Source of the DNA: Sterolibacterium sp.
Lineage (GTDB): Bacteria > Pseudomonadota > Gammaproteobacteria > Burkholderiales > Rhodocyclaceae
Direction: 5' to 3'
Assembly (NCBI GenBank): GCA_028713555.1
Contig: JAQTOA010000003.1
Location: 186,001-250,000, forward strand
Length of the DNA: 64,000 nt
A model generated the notes under the pieces. The model saw only the letters and a list, made by a program, of their open reading frames with translations. It had not been told where the DNA came from and searched no databases. Numbering within the stretch: the first letter of the stretch is position 1; every line of letters begins with the position of its first letter. The position numbers and the translations under genes are program-made. Below, piece after piece: positions 8,978 to 17,370 of this stretch.

Positions 8978-9427
8978 ATGAATCTGCCCAATGCCGTCAC
9001 CAGTGATTCGATTCAACTGGATGCAAAAGGGAAGGACGTGTTGCTGGAGTGCTATGCAGATGGTGAAATCCTGTTTTGGACCGATGACGGCATATGCCTT
9101 GAGTTCGATAGAAAAAACGCCTCGCTGATCATCGCTGCGCTCAGGAGACAGGAAAAACTTCCAAAAACGTCCAGGGCAAGCACCGCGGATCTTCTTCCCT
9201 TTCAACGCTCACCGCGGTTGCTGACAACCCCGGGCATCAACGCCGCTTCTCAGCCGCACCAGGTAAAGCACAAAGAACCGAATCGCGCGGTTTTCAAGGA
9301 AGCACTCGGCTGGGGCGCCACGGTTATACTGGGAGGAAATGCCGTCAGGTATTACTATGACAAGCGCGACAACGCGCGTGCCGCGATGCCCGCACACAAG
9401 GTTGGCGATTCGGGTCGAGTTGCCTGA
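8978..9427 (+). CDS. Small protein of unknown function
   Basis: A 149-residue protein that I do not recognise. ATG at 8978 is preceded by AAGGAG at good distance, so the upstream in-frame extension is not used. Residues 1-60 look like a small beta-rich domain containing ECYADGEILFWTDDGICLEF. The middle (65-105) is Ser/Pro/Arg-rich and probably disordered. A short tail contains GWGATVILGGNAVRYYYDKRD, whose first half could be an amphipathic or weakly membrane-associated helix. There is no signal peptide. It stands between the divergent acyl-phosphate operon and the symporter gene, 84 bp upstream of the latter. Confidence 0.7.
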   Translation: MNLPNAVTSDSIQLDAKGKDVLLECYADGEILFWTDDGICLEFDRKNASLIIAALRRQEKLPKTSRASTADLLPFQRSPRLLTTPGINAASQPHQVKHKEPNRAVFKEALGWGATVILGGNAVRYYYDKRDNARAAMPAHKVGDSGRVA

Positions 9428-9511
9428 TCAGCTTCTGTCGGCAGCGGCGTACTGCTGCTGTGTAGGTGAGCCCCCGGCAAGGCGCGAGTACCGTCTGGAT
9501 TAACCAAGCGC

Positions 9512-11557
9512 ATGACTCAGTCCGCCTACAACCGCCGCCTGAAAATCCTCTACGCCTGGTACACCGGCGGTTTCATCCTGTTCATCCTGTCGTTGGCCGG
9601 CGCCGAGAACATGGGCTTGTCGCAGCGGATGATCGGCTACGTCTTCATGTTCGCCACCATCGCGCTGTATGCCGGCATCGGCATGATGAGCCGAACCGCC
9701 GACATGGTCGAGTATTACGTCGCCGGGCGGCGCGTGCCGGCTTTCTTCAACGGCATGGCGACCGGCGCCGACTGGATGAGCGCCGCTTCCTTCATCGGCA
9801 TGGCGGGTACGCTGTATCACGACGGGTTCCAGGGACTGGCCTTCATCCTCGGCTGGACGGGCGGTTTCTGCCTGGTGGCACTGCTGCTCGCACCCTACTT
9901 GCGCAAGTTTGGCCAGTACACCATTCCCGATTTTCTCGGCGCCCGCTATGGCGGCAACTTTGCCCGCTTCGTTGGCGCGGTAGTGGCGGTACTTGCCTCA
10001 TTCACCTATGTCGTCGCGCAAATCTATGGCGTCGGCCTGATCACCAGCCGCGTGGTGGGCATCGATTTCGAGATCGGCGCCTTCGTCGGTCTCGCCGGAA
10101 TTCTGGTTTGCTCTTTCCTCGGCGGCATGCGCGCGGTCACCTGGACCCAGGTGGCGCAGTACATCATCCTGATCATTGCCTATTTGCTGCCGTTGGTGAT
10201 CCTGTCGCAGAAAGTGACGGGCATCCCCGTGCCGCAAATCATGTATGGCAGCGTGCTGCAACAGCTCGGCGTGAAGGAAAAGGAACTCTTCGACAGCCCC
10301 AAGGAAATCGAAGCTCGCAATAGTTTCAAGGCAAAGTCCGCGGAATTTGACACGAAACTGAAGGCGTTGCCGGCTTCGCTCGATATCGAGCGGAAAAATT
10401 TGACGGTACGCGTGGAAGCGCTCAAGGAAGCCAGTTACGCTCCCGCCAGGGAAATCTTTAGCGCCGAAAAAGCGTTGCGGGAATTGCCGAAGAACGCAGC
10501 CGAGGCGCGCATCAAATGGGATGCGACAGCACGCGTCTATGCCGAGAAATCGGAGCGCCCCCAGGCCCATGCCGAAGCCTATCCCCGGACCGGCGGCGGC
10601 AAGGATGAGAAATCACCCGAGATTGCCCGGCGTAATTTTATCGCCCTGGTAATCTGCCTGATGTTCGGCACGGCCGGATTGCCGCACATCCTGATGCGTT
10701 ACTACACCACCTATTCGGTGCGCGAAGCGCGCACTTCGGTGTTCTGGTCGTTGTTCTTCATATCACTGCTGTATTTCACCGCGCCGGCCTATGCGGTGTT
10801 CGTCAAGTGGGATGTCTACAACCACCTGGTGGGTTCCAGCATCGCCGCGCTGCCGAGCTGGGTCGCCTCATGGAGTAAGGTCGGCCTGGTCGGGGTCGAG
10901 GACATCAATGGCGATGGCATTCTGCAACTGGCCGAACTCACCCTGACTCCCGATGTCATCATGCTGGCCACGCCAGAGATCGCCGGTCTGCCTTACGTGA
11001 TTTCAGGACTGGTGGCGGCGGGGGGCCTGGCTGCGGCGCTGTCCACCGCCGACGGCTTGCTGCTGACCATCGCCAACGCCCTGGCGCATGACATCTACTA
11101 CAAGATGATCGACCGCAGCGCTTCGACGCAACGCCGCCTGCTGATTTCCAAGGCCATGTTGCTGCTGGTGGCGATGGTCGCTGCCTGGGTCGCTTCATTG
11201 AAGCCGGACAGCATCCTGTTGATGGTCGGACTGGCTTTCTCGATTGCCGCAGCCGGATTCTTCCCTGCGCTGGTCTGCGGCGTGTTCTGGCACCGCGCCA
11301 ACCGCTGGGGCGCGATCGTCGGCATGGTGGCCGGCCTTTCCGTCACCTTGTACTACGTCGCAATTACCCACCCGTTTTTCGGTGGCTCGATGGCGGCCGC
11401 ATGGTTCGATATCCAGCCAATTTCCAGCGGGATCTTCGGGTTGCCGGTGGGCTTCGCAGCCATCATCATGGTCAGCCTGTTGACCAAGCCGCCGCCAACA
11501 GAAGTGCGACACTTGGTGGAGAATGTGCGTTATCCGATATTGCGCAACAACCCTTAG
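9512..11557 (+). CDS. Large sodium:solute symporter (VC_2705 / ActP-like) with EF-hand loop
   Basis: The 681-residue inner-membrane protein belongs to the sodium/solute symporter family, close to the acetate permease branch known as VC_2705. The first 230 residues hold about six membrane segments with the family signature around EYYVAGRRVPAFFNGMA (67-83). Residues about 250-375 are a long charged, helix-prone insertion that smaller relatives lack. Residues 464-475 read DINGDGILQLAE, a canonical calcium-binding EF-hand loop with Asp, Asn, Asp, Gly and terminal Glu at positions 1, 3, 5, 6 and 12. The remaining membrane segments follow. No strong ribosome-binding site is seen. Acetate or another short carboxylate is a plausible substrate given ackA nearby, but this is inference. 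Confidence 0.85.
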   Translation: MTQSAYNRRLKILYAWYTGGFILFILSLAGAENMGLSQRMIGYVFMFATIALYAGIGMMSRTADMVEYYVAGRRVPAFFNGMATGADWMSAASFIGMAGTLYHDGFQGLAFILGWTGGFCLVALLLAPYLRKFGQYTIPDFLGARYGGNFARFVGAVVAVLASFTYVVAQIYGVGLITSRVVGIDFEIGAFVGLAGILVCSFLGGMRAVTWTQVAQYIILIIAYLLPLVILSQKVTGIPVPQIMYGSVLQQLGVKEKELFDSPKEIEARNSFKAKSAEFDTKLKALPASLDIERKNLTVRVEALKEASYAPAREIFSAEKALRELPKNAAEARIKWDATARVYAEKSERPQAHAEAYPRTGGGKDEKSPEIARRNFIALVICLMFGTAGLPHILMRYYTTYSVREARTSVFWSLFFISLLYFTAPAYAVFVKWDVYNHLVGSSIAALPSWVASWSKVGLVGVEDINGDGILQLAELTLTPDVIMLATPEIAGLPYVISGLVAAGGLAAALSTADGLLLTIANALAHDIYYKMIDRSASTQRRLLISKAMLLLVAMVAAWVASLKPDSILLMVGLAFSIAAAGFFPALVCGVFWHRANRWGAIVGMVAGLSVTLYYVAITHPFFGGSMAAAWFDIQPISSGIFGLPVGFAAIIMVSLLTKPPPTEVRHLVENVRYPILRNNP

Positions 11558-11569
11558 GGCCAAATCGAC

Positions 11570-14500
11570 ATGCCTTCGATCACCCATTTTCGTCAGCGCC
11601 TTACCCTCATCGCCAGCCGGCCCCTAATCCGCCGCACACTTCTCGGACTGGGAATATTTCTCGCTCTGTTCACTCTTTTCGGTTACGGTCTACTGCCGGG
11701 AATCATCAAATCCCAGGCCGAGTCCTTGATCGCGGAAAAACTCCACCGCCACATCAGTATCGATAAAGTTGAGGTCAGCCCTTACGCCCTGGCTGTGCGC
11801 ATCCTTGATGTAAAGCTCATGGAACCTGACGGTGTGACCCTCTTCGCGTCTTTTGACGAGTTGAAGGTCGATGTATCCGCAGAGTCGCTGTTCCAGCTTG
11901 CGCCAGTAGTGCAGGAAGTAAGACTCGTCAAGCCTTATGTCCATCTGGCACGTATTGAAACTCACCGCTACAACATCGACGGCATCATCGATTTGATCTT
12001 CAGCCAGCCCGCTTCCGACACTCAGGCACGATTTTCGGTGCATAACATCCAGGTGGACTCGGGACGCATCGAGTTCGAGGACCGGCCGGAAAAAACCACC
12101 CATACGGTAAACGAACTGGCGCTGGGCATTCCCTTCGTATCTTCCTTACCCTCCGAGGTGGCCGTGTTTGTTGAGCCTTCGCTGAGCGCCAAGGTGAATG
12201 GCACCCCCCTGCTGCTGAAAGGCAAGGCCCGACCATTTGGTGAGTCCAAGGATGCGCAGCTTGAACTCAACTTCGAGAGTCTGGATCTCACCCGCTACTT
12301 GGAGTACCTGCCCTACCAGCCCCGCTTCAAACTGCCTTCGGCGAAACTCGATCTACAATTGACCGCGAGTTTCCGGCAAATCAAGGGAAAAGCGCCGGCA
12401 CTGGTGCTGAAGGGTTTGACCCGCCTCAAGTCCGTGCTGATCACCGACCTGAAAGGAAAACCGCTGATCAAACTGCCGGAACTGGCGATCACTCTCGGCG
12501 AGGCGGATGTGTTCTCTAGCCATTACGGGATGGCGAAAGTCGTCTTTACCAATCCGGAGCTCAGTCTGACCAGGGACAAGTCCGGTGGAATCAACCTGGC
12601 CGCGCTGGCCCCCCCGCCCCCCGCCAAAGCCAACCACAAGCCCAAGTCGAAATCTGGCGCTGCTCCAGCGCCAGGTACTGCCCCTGCTTTCAACCTGACG
12701 GTGGGCGAACTCAACATCCGTGGCGGAGCCTTCCATTTCGATGATCTGCAGGTTGCACGTCCCCTGAGCGTTGGGGTCGGCAAGCTGGACCTTACCCTTT
12801 CCAATATGACGTTGGATCTACAGAAGCAAATGGCCAGCGTAGGCGAAGTAAGTTCCGGCGGCGCCGAATTTCTTGTGCGCATGGGTGCCGCCGCGCCGCC
12901 CTCCTCTATAACCCAGGTCAAAGAAACTTCGGAAGCGACCAAGAAGACGTTTATTTTCAATGTCGGCAGGGTGACCATAGATCGCTGGTCGGCCCGTGTC
13001 GAAGATCAACGTCTTGCGCAGTCAGTGGTCACACTCCTAACGCCAATATCTCTGAGCGCTCAGAACCTGTCCAATGCCGTTGGTCAACCGGGCACGATGG
13101 AACTCAAGGCAAAGGTCAACCAGGGTGGCCAACTGGCGATTGCGGGAGGCATCGGCATGTCGCCCCTGCATGCGGATCTGGCGCTGGACTTAAAGGGCGT
13201 GGATATTCTGTCCTTGCAACCCTACCTCACAGACTATGTAAACCTGCTGGTCACCCGCGCCACCCTGACCACGCACGGGAAACTGTTGTTGGACGGAACC
13301 CCTGACGGAAGCGTGAAAGGCGGTTTCAAGGGCGACTTGACCCTGGGCAACCTGGCCACGGTGGACAAAGTCAATGCCAATGACTTCCTGCGCTGGAAAT
13401 CGCTCTACCTGGGCGGCATGGATCTGCAACTGACGCCCTTCTCCCTGGTGATGGACCAGATCGCCCTGAGCGATTTCTTTGCCCGCGTGATCGTCGATGC
13501 CAACGGCCGCATCAACCTGCAGGACATTCAGCGCAACCATCCTGACGAGCAGCTCAGCCTCACCGATGCCGATGCCCGCAAGACCGCCAAGCCCATTGCC
13601 GGAACTGCGCCCCCGCCCGCGGCAGATAAGCCAGCACCCATCCGCATTCGCAAGGCCAGCCTGCAAGGCGGGCGCGTGCGCTTTACCGACAATTTCATCA
13701 AGCCGCACTATTCGGCCACCCTCGAAGACCTCGGCGGCGTAATCAGCGACCTGTCGTCGGATGCCTCGAGCGCCGCCAGCCTGGATCTGCACGGCAAGGT
13801 CAACAGCGCCCCCTTGAGTATTGCCGGAAAGATCAACCCGCTCAAGGGCGACCTGTTTCTCGATCTCAAGGCGAATGTCCAAGGCATGGAACTGGCACCA
13901 CTGTCCGCCTACTCGGGCAAGTACGTGGGCTACGGCATCGAGAAAGGCAAACTGTCTTTCGAGGTAGCCTATCAGGTGGATCAGCGCAAGCTGACCGCCC
14001 AGAATCGCCTGATTCTTGATCAACTCACTTTCGGCGAAAAAATCGAAAGCCCCACGGCCACCAGCCTGCCGGTTCAGCTGGCGGTCGCCTTGTTGCGTGA
14101 CCGCAACGGAGTCATCGACATCAGTCTGCCCGTGGGTGGTTCGCTGGACGATCCAGATTTTTCGGTGGGCGGCATCATCGTCAAGGTGATTGTCAATATC
14201 ATCACCAAGGCTGTCACGGCGCCCTTCGCCCTGCTCGGATCCCTGTTTGGCGGCGGCGAAGAACTCTCCTGGCTGGAATTCGATGCGGGCCGATATGTTG
14301 TGCCGCCAGCAGGTGAGACGAAACTCCAGTCTTTGGTCAAGGCACTCCAGGACCGCCCCGCGCTGAAACTGGAAATCGCTGGCCGCGTCGATCCTGACAG
14401 CGATCGCGAGGGACTGCGCCGCGCCAACATCGAGCGCAAGGTGAGAGCAATGAAACTGAAGGATTTGGTGGCAAAAAGCGAGTCCACCGATGCCGCCAGC

Positions 14501-14824
14501 GTGGTCGTCAAACTCGAGGAATATCCGGCCCTGCTGACCCGGGTTTATCGCGACGAGAAATTCCCCAAGCCACGCAATGTGATCGGTCTGCAGAAAGACC
14601 TGCCCGTGGATGAGATGGAAAAGCTGCTGGCGGCCAACGTCCAGGTGAGCGATGACGATCTGACCACACTCGCCAGCCGCCGTGCCCAGGCAGTGAAGGA
14701 TAGTCTGCTGAAAAACGGCGGGGTTGGCGCGGAACGTCTGTTCATCGTCACCGGCAAGCCTTCTCCCGCATCGGGAGAAGGCAGCAAAGCACCGCTGCGC
14801 AGGACGGATTTATTCCTGCGCTGA
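11570..14824 (+). CDS. DUF748 (AsmA-like) envelope protein
   Basis: This 1084-residue protein has a single N-terminal membrane anchor (about residues 22-45), followed by a very long periplasmic part. Its repeated beta-rich segments (for example FSVHNIQVDSGRIEFEDRP) mark the DUF748/AsmA-like group. Related AsmA-like proteins bridge the periplasm and are implicated in lipid transport and outer-membrane homeostasis. Pro/Lys-rich linkers occur near residues 345-370 and 675-695. The last 180 residues resemble an OmpA-like peptidoglycan-binding fold (RANIERKVRAM, SRRAQAVKDSLLKNGG). ATG at 11570 lies 12 bp behind the symporter stop, so the two are likely cotranscribed. A palindrome at the 3' end encodes SPASGEGS. 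Confidence 0.8.
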   Translation: MPSITHFRQRLTLIASRPLIRRTLLGLGIFLALFTLFGYGLLPGIIKSQAESLIAEKLHRHISIDKVEVSPYALAVRILDVKLMEPDGVTLFASFDELKVDVSAESLFQLAPVVQEVRLVKPYVHLARIETHRYNIDGIIDLIFSQPASDTQARFSVHNIQVDSGRIEFEDRPEKTTHTVNELALGIPFVSSLPSEVAVFVEPSLSAKVNGTPLLLKGKARPFGESKDAQLELNFESLDLTRYLEYLPYQPRFKLPSAKLDLQLTASFRQIKGKAPALVLKGLTRLKSVLITDLKGKPLIKLPELAITLGEADVFSSHYGMAKVVFTNPELSLTRDKSGGINLAALAPPPPAKANHKPKSKSGAAPAPGTAPAFNLTVGELNIRGGAFHFDDLQVARPLSVGVGKLDLTLSNMTLDLQKQMASVGEVSSGGAEFLVRMGAAAPPSSITQVKETSEATKKTFIFNVGRVTIDRWSARVEDQRLAQSVVTLLTPISLSAQNLSNAVGQPGTMELKAKVNQGGQLAIAGGIGMSPLHADLALDLKGVDILSLQPYLTDYVNLLVTRATLTTHGKLLLDGTPDGSVKGGFKGDLTLGNLATVDKVNANDFLRWKSLYLGGMDLQLTPFSLVMDQIALSDFFARVIVDANGRINLQDIQRNHPDEQLSLTDADARKTAKPIAGTAPPPAADKPAPIRIRKASLQGGRVRFTDNFIKPHYSATLEDLGGVISDLSSDASSAASLDLHGKVNSAPLSIAGKINPLKGDLFLDLKANVQGMELAPLSAYSGKYVGYGIEKGKLSFEVAYQVDQRKLTAQNRLILDQLTFGEKIESPTATSLPVQLAVALLRDRNGVIDISLPVGGSLDDPDFSVGGIIVKVIVNIITKAVTAPFALLGSLFGGGEELSWLEFDAGRYVVPPAGETKLQSLVKALQDRPALKLEIAGRVDPDSDREGLRRANIERKVRAMKLKDLVAKSESTDAASVVVKLEEYPALLTRVYRDEKFPKPRNVIGLQKDLPVDEMEKLLAANVQVSDDDLTTLASRRAQAVKDSLLKNGGVGAERLFIVTGKPSPASGEGSKAPLRRTDLFLR
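14758..14782. repeat. REP-like palindrome inside the 3' end of the DUF748 gene
   Basis: GCCTTCTCCCG (14758-14768) and CGGGAGAAGGC (14772-14782) are perfect 11-bp arms around CAT. It encodes the low-complexity SPASGEG near the C-terminus. Such palindromes are common as dispersed repeats and sometimes enter coding sequence; only one copy was noticed here. Confidence 0.6.
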
Positions 14825-14859
14825 ACAGGATGGCGGCGTTTTAGGGCGTGTTCTTTCCG

Positions 14860-17370
14860 ATGAAATTCCCTCTGTTTCTAGCAGCCTACTCGGTATTGCT
14901 GATTGTCATGAAGTGGCGAATCGGCGCACCCGAGGATAGTGCCGAATTCTTTCGGGATCCGGCGCTTAACCTGCCCATCCGTTTAATCCTTGCGTTGCTG
15001 GGAGCCGTTGCGGGATGCCTGATCGATGACTATTTACGGACAACAAAAGAGGCTCTCTTTTCGAAGCGGGCCGATTGGCCCACGATAATCCTGGCTTCCG
15101 CTGCAATCATTTTGCTTCCGTTCCATTCGGCCTCCGGCTTGCTGTTTGCGTATCTGCTGTTCGCGGGGCGTGCGATGTTTACGGTCATGCTTCAGCCTCC
15201 CGGCAAGAGACACGCCATGCTGGGTTCGGTAGAGGGCATTCGTGGCATTTTTTTCATTTCCGGCATGGCGGCGCTTATCTACCAAATTGCCTGGCAGCGA
15301 ATTCTGGTTGGTCTATTAGGTGCCGACGGACAATCAGTTACCGTGATTGTTTCCGTTTTCCTTGGTGGCTTGGGTTGCGGTGCTTTGCTGGGGGAAAAAC
15401 TGGCGACGCACCTGTCAGAAAAACAAGCCATCCTCTTTTTTTGTCTCGTTGAAACGGCAATAGGCTTATTCGGATTTTTCTCGGCACCCTGGCTGGAATG
15501 GGTTGGCCTGCAGGTGAGCACCTCGCTCGAACCCGGTGTGGTCGTCTTTGCCTCGGCAGCTGCCTTGCTCGTGCCTACCCTGCTGATGGGAATGACCTTG
15601 CCCGTCCTGGTGGAGGCGCTCAGAAAAAAAGTTCCGGCCATTCACGAAAATGTCGGTCGCTTGTACGCCCTTAACGCGCTCGGCTCGGCCACCGCTGCGC
15701 TATTTGCGGCAACGGTCCTGTTTCCATTTGTCGGCCTGATTGGCGCCACCCGCCTGGCAGCCCTGATCAACGGCCTGACTGCCTTGCTGGTACTCATGGC
15801 CTCCGCTGCCTGGTCCGCCAAGGATACTTCGCCATACGCTTCTCCTAGACACAGGGCGGGAACAGACGCCCCCCTTAGATGGTCAACTGCTGCCTTGCTG
15901 GCAACGGCAACTGGCTTCATCAGCATCAGCCAGGAGATCCTATTGCTGCGCATGATGTCCTGGGCCACCGCGTCACGACCCTGGGTTTTCGGTCTTGGCG
16001 TCGGCGCGTTCCTGCTTGGAATGGGGTTAGGCTGTGAGCGTATCGCCAAGCTCGATAAATCGGCACTATTGGCGGAGGCCAGCCGGATGTGGGCGATAAC
16101 GGCGCTGGCAGCGCTATCGTTGCCAGCCCTCGCGGCACTCATAGGCGGGGTTACGGTAGCTCCTGCTGGAGCGCCACTGCTGGCGGCAACGTTGGCGGTC
16201 CTCGGCTTTTTTGGCGGAAGTTCGCTGCCGCTGATTGCGGGCGCCATACGTCCCGATCGAAATGGCAGGGTACATTTTGGCCTGGTGTATGCGGCAAATA
16301 TTTTGGGGGCAGTGACCGGATCAGCCATCACCGGTTACGTGCTGCTGGATCTTTTTACGACAGCCGAATGTTTGGCTATGGCTGTAACGGGATCAATGCT
16401 GCTTGCCGTGACATTTGTCATGGCTGCTGGCAAACCTTTTGTCCGTGTCGCTACAGCACTGCCAATTGCAGCAACCCTCATCGCCATGCCCGCTTCCGGA
16501 AATATCTATGCGTATTGGCGGGAGTGGTTGTATAACGGCAGCCTTACACAACCCGCCTTTGTTTCGACGATTGAAACCCGGGCCGGGATCATTGCGGTCA
16601 AGTCGGATCCAACGGCAGATATCGTCATAGGCGGCGGAGCCTATGACGGACGTTTTAATATTGATCCGCGGCTGGATGTTAACTTGATCCACCGCGCCTA
16701 TTTTTCGATCGCCATGAGCCCGTCACCCCTGCGAATCCTGGAAATCGGTCTGTCGTCAGGCTCCTGGGCCAAAGCGATCCTGTCGTTTCCAGACGTCCGG
16801 GAATTGGTGACTGTGGAAATAAACCCCGGATACGCATCCCTGATAAGTCGCGAGCCATTGGTTGCCGAAGTTCTCGATGATCCGCGCGCACGCCATGTCA
16901 CTGCCGATGGCCGCAAATGGTTGCGGGCAGACAGTACCCGTTTCGATGCCATTGTCATTAACAATTCCTATCACTGGCGCGAGGGGGCAAGCATGCTGCA
17001 TTCCCTCGAGTTCATGCAATTGGCACGTGCCCATCTCAATTTGAACGGCATTTTATTTATCAATACCACGGGCGCTGCGTCAATAGAGGCAACTGCGCTG
17101 TCGCAGTTCCCGGAAGTTTACCGGATCAGCAATGGCATCCTGGCCATCAATGGCTACTTGCAGGATACCGGTGTCCATACACTTGCGCGAAGGTTGATGA
17201 ATTCGACGGAATTTTCCGCGCGATTTCACACCCTTCCGGAAGCTGAGGAATGGGTGGCCGGACATTCCCCCCAGCGCCTCAACGTCAAGAATTATTCCGA
17301 CTGCCTAGCTCTGACCGATAACGCAATGGCACTGGAATGGGGCAGGACAAGATGCAGGCCACATTCATGA
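14860..17370 (+). CDS. Multi-pass membrane protein with spermidine-synthase-like domain
   Basis: The protein of 836 residues (840 if GTG at 14848 is used) combines about 14 membrane segments of the MFS-like spermine-synthase-associated type (residues 1-540) with a C-terminal Rossmann domain. That domain starts around EIGLSSGSW near residue 627 and resembles spermidine synthase and SAM methyltransferases. The nucleotide-binding loop lacks the usual G-x-G-x-G. Where polyamine synthases have a catalytic Asp-rich motif after the fifth strand, this one reads IVINNSYHWREG. Real aminopropyl transfer is therefore doubtful. It is followed by an EptA-like gene that overlaps it by 19 bp, so they are translationally linked. 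A membrane-envelope role is likely but not defined. Confidence 0.75.
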   Translation: MKFPLFLAAYSVLLIVMKWRIGAPEDSAEFFRDPALNLPIRLILALLGAVAGCLIDDYLRTTKEALFSKRADWPTIILASAAIILLPFHSASGLLFAYLLFAGRAMFTVMLQPPGKRHAMLGSVEGIRGIFFISGMAALIYQIAWQRILVGLLGADGQSVTVIVSVFLGGLGCGALLGEKLATHLSEKQAILFFCLVETAIGLFGFFSAPWLEWVGLQVSTSLEPGVVVFASAAALLVPTLLMGMTLPVLVEALRKKVPAIHENVGRLYALNALGSATAALFAATVLFPFVGLIGATRLAALINGLTALLVLMASAAWSAKDTSPYASPRHRAGTDAPLRWSTAALLATATGFISISQEILLLRMMSWATASRPWVFGLGVGAFLLGMGLGCERIAKLDKSALLAEASRMWAITALAALSLPALAALIGGVTVAPAGAPLLAATLAVLGFFGGSSLPLIAGAIRPDRNGRVHFGLVYAANILGAVTGSAITGYVLLDLFTTAECLAMAVTGSMLLAVTFVMAAGKPFVRVATALPIAATLIAMPASGNIYAYWREWLYNGSLTQPAFVSTIETRAGIIAVKSDPTADIVIGGGAYDGRFNIDPRLDVNLIHRAYFSIAMSPSPLRILEIGLSSGSWAKAILSFPDVRELVTVEINPGYASLISREPLVAEVLDDPRARHVTADGRKWLRADSTRFDAIVINNSYHWREGASMLHSLEFMQLARAHLNLNGILFINTTGAASIEATALSQFPEVYRISNGILAINGYLQDTGVHTLARRLMNSTEFSARFHTLPEAEEWVAGHSPQRLNVKNYSDCLALTDNAMALEWGRTRCRPHS

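Noticed and set aside
9466..10323. 285-codon frame overlapping the symporter start
   Set aside because: Arg/His-rich translation without domains, in a shifted frame of a clear sodium/solute symporter gene.
13190..14023. 277-codon minus-strand frame inside the DUF748 gene
   Set aside because: Antisense to a well-supported coding sequence and no ribosome-binding site or domain.
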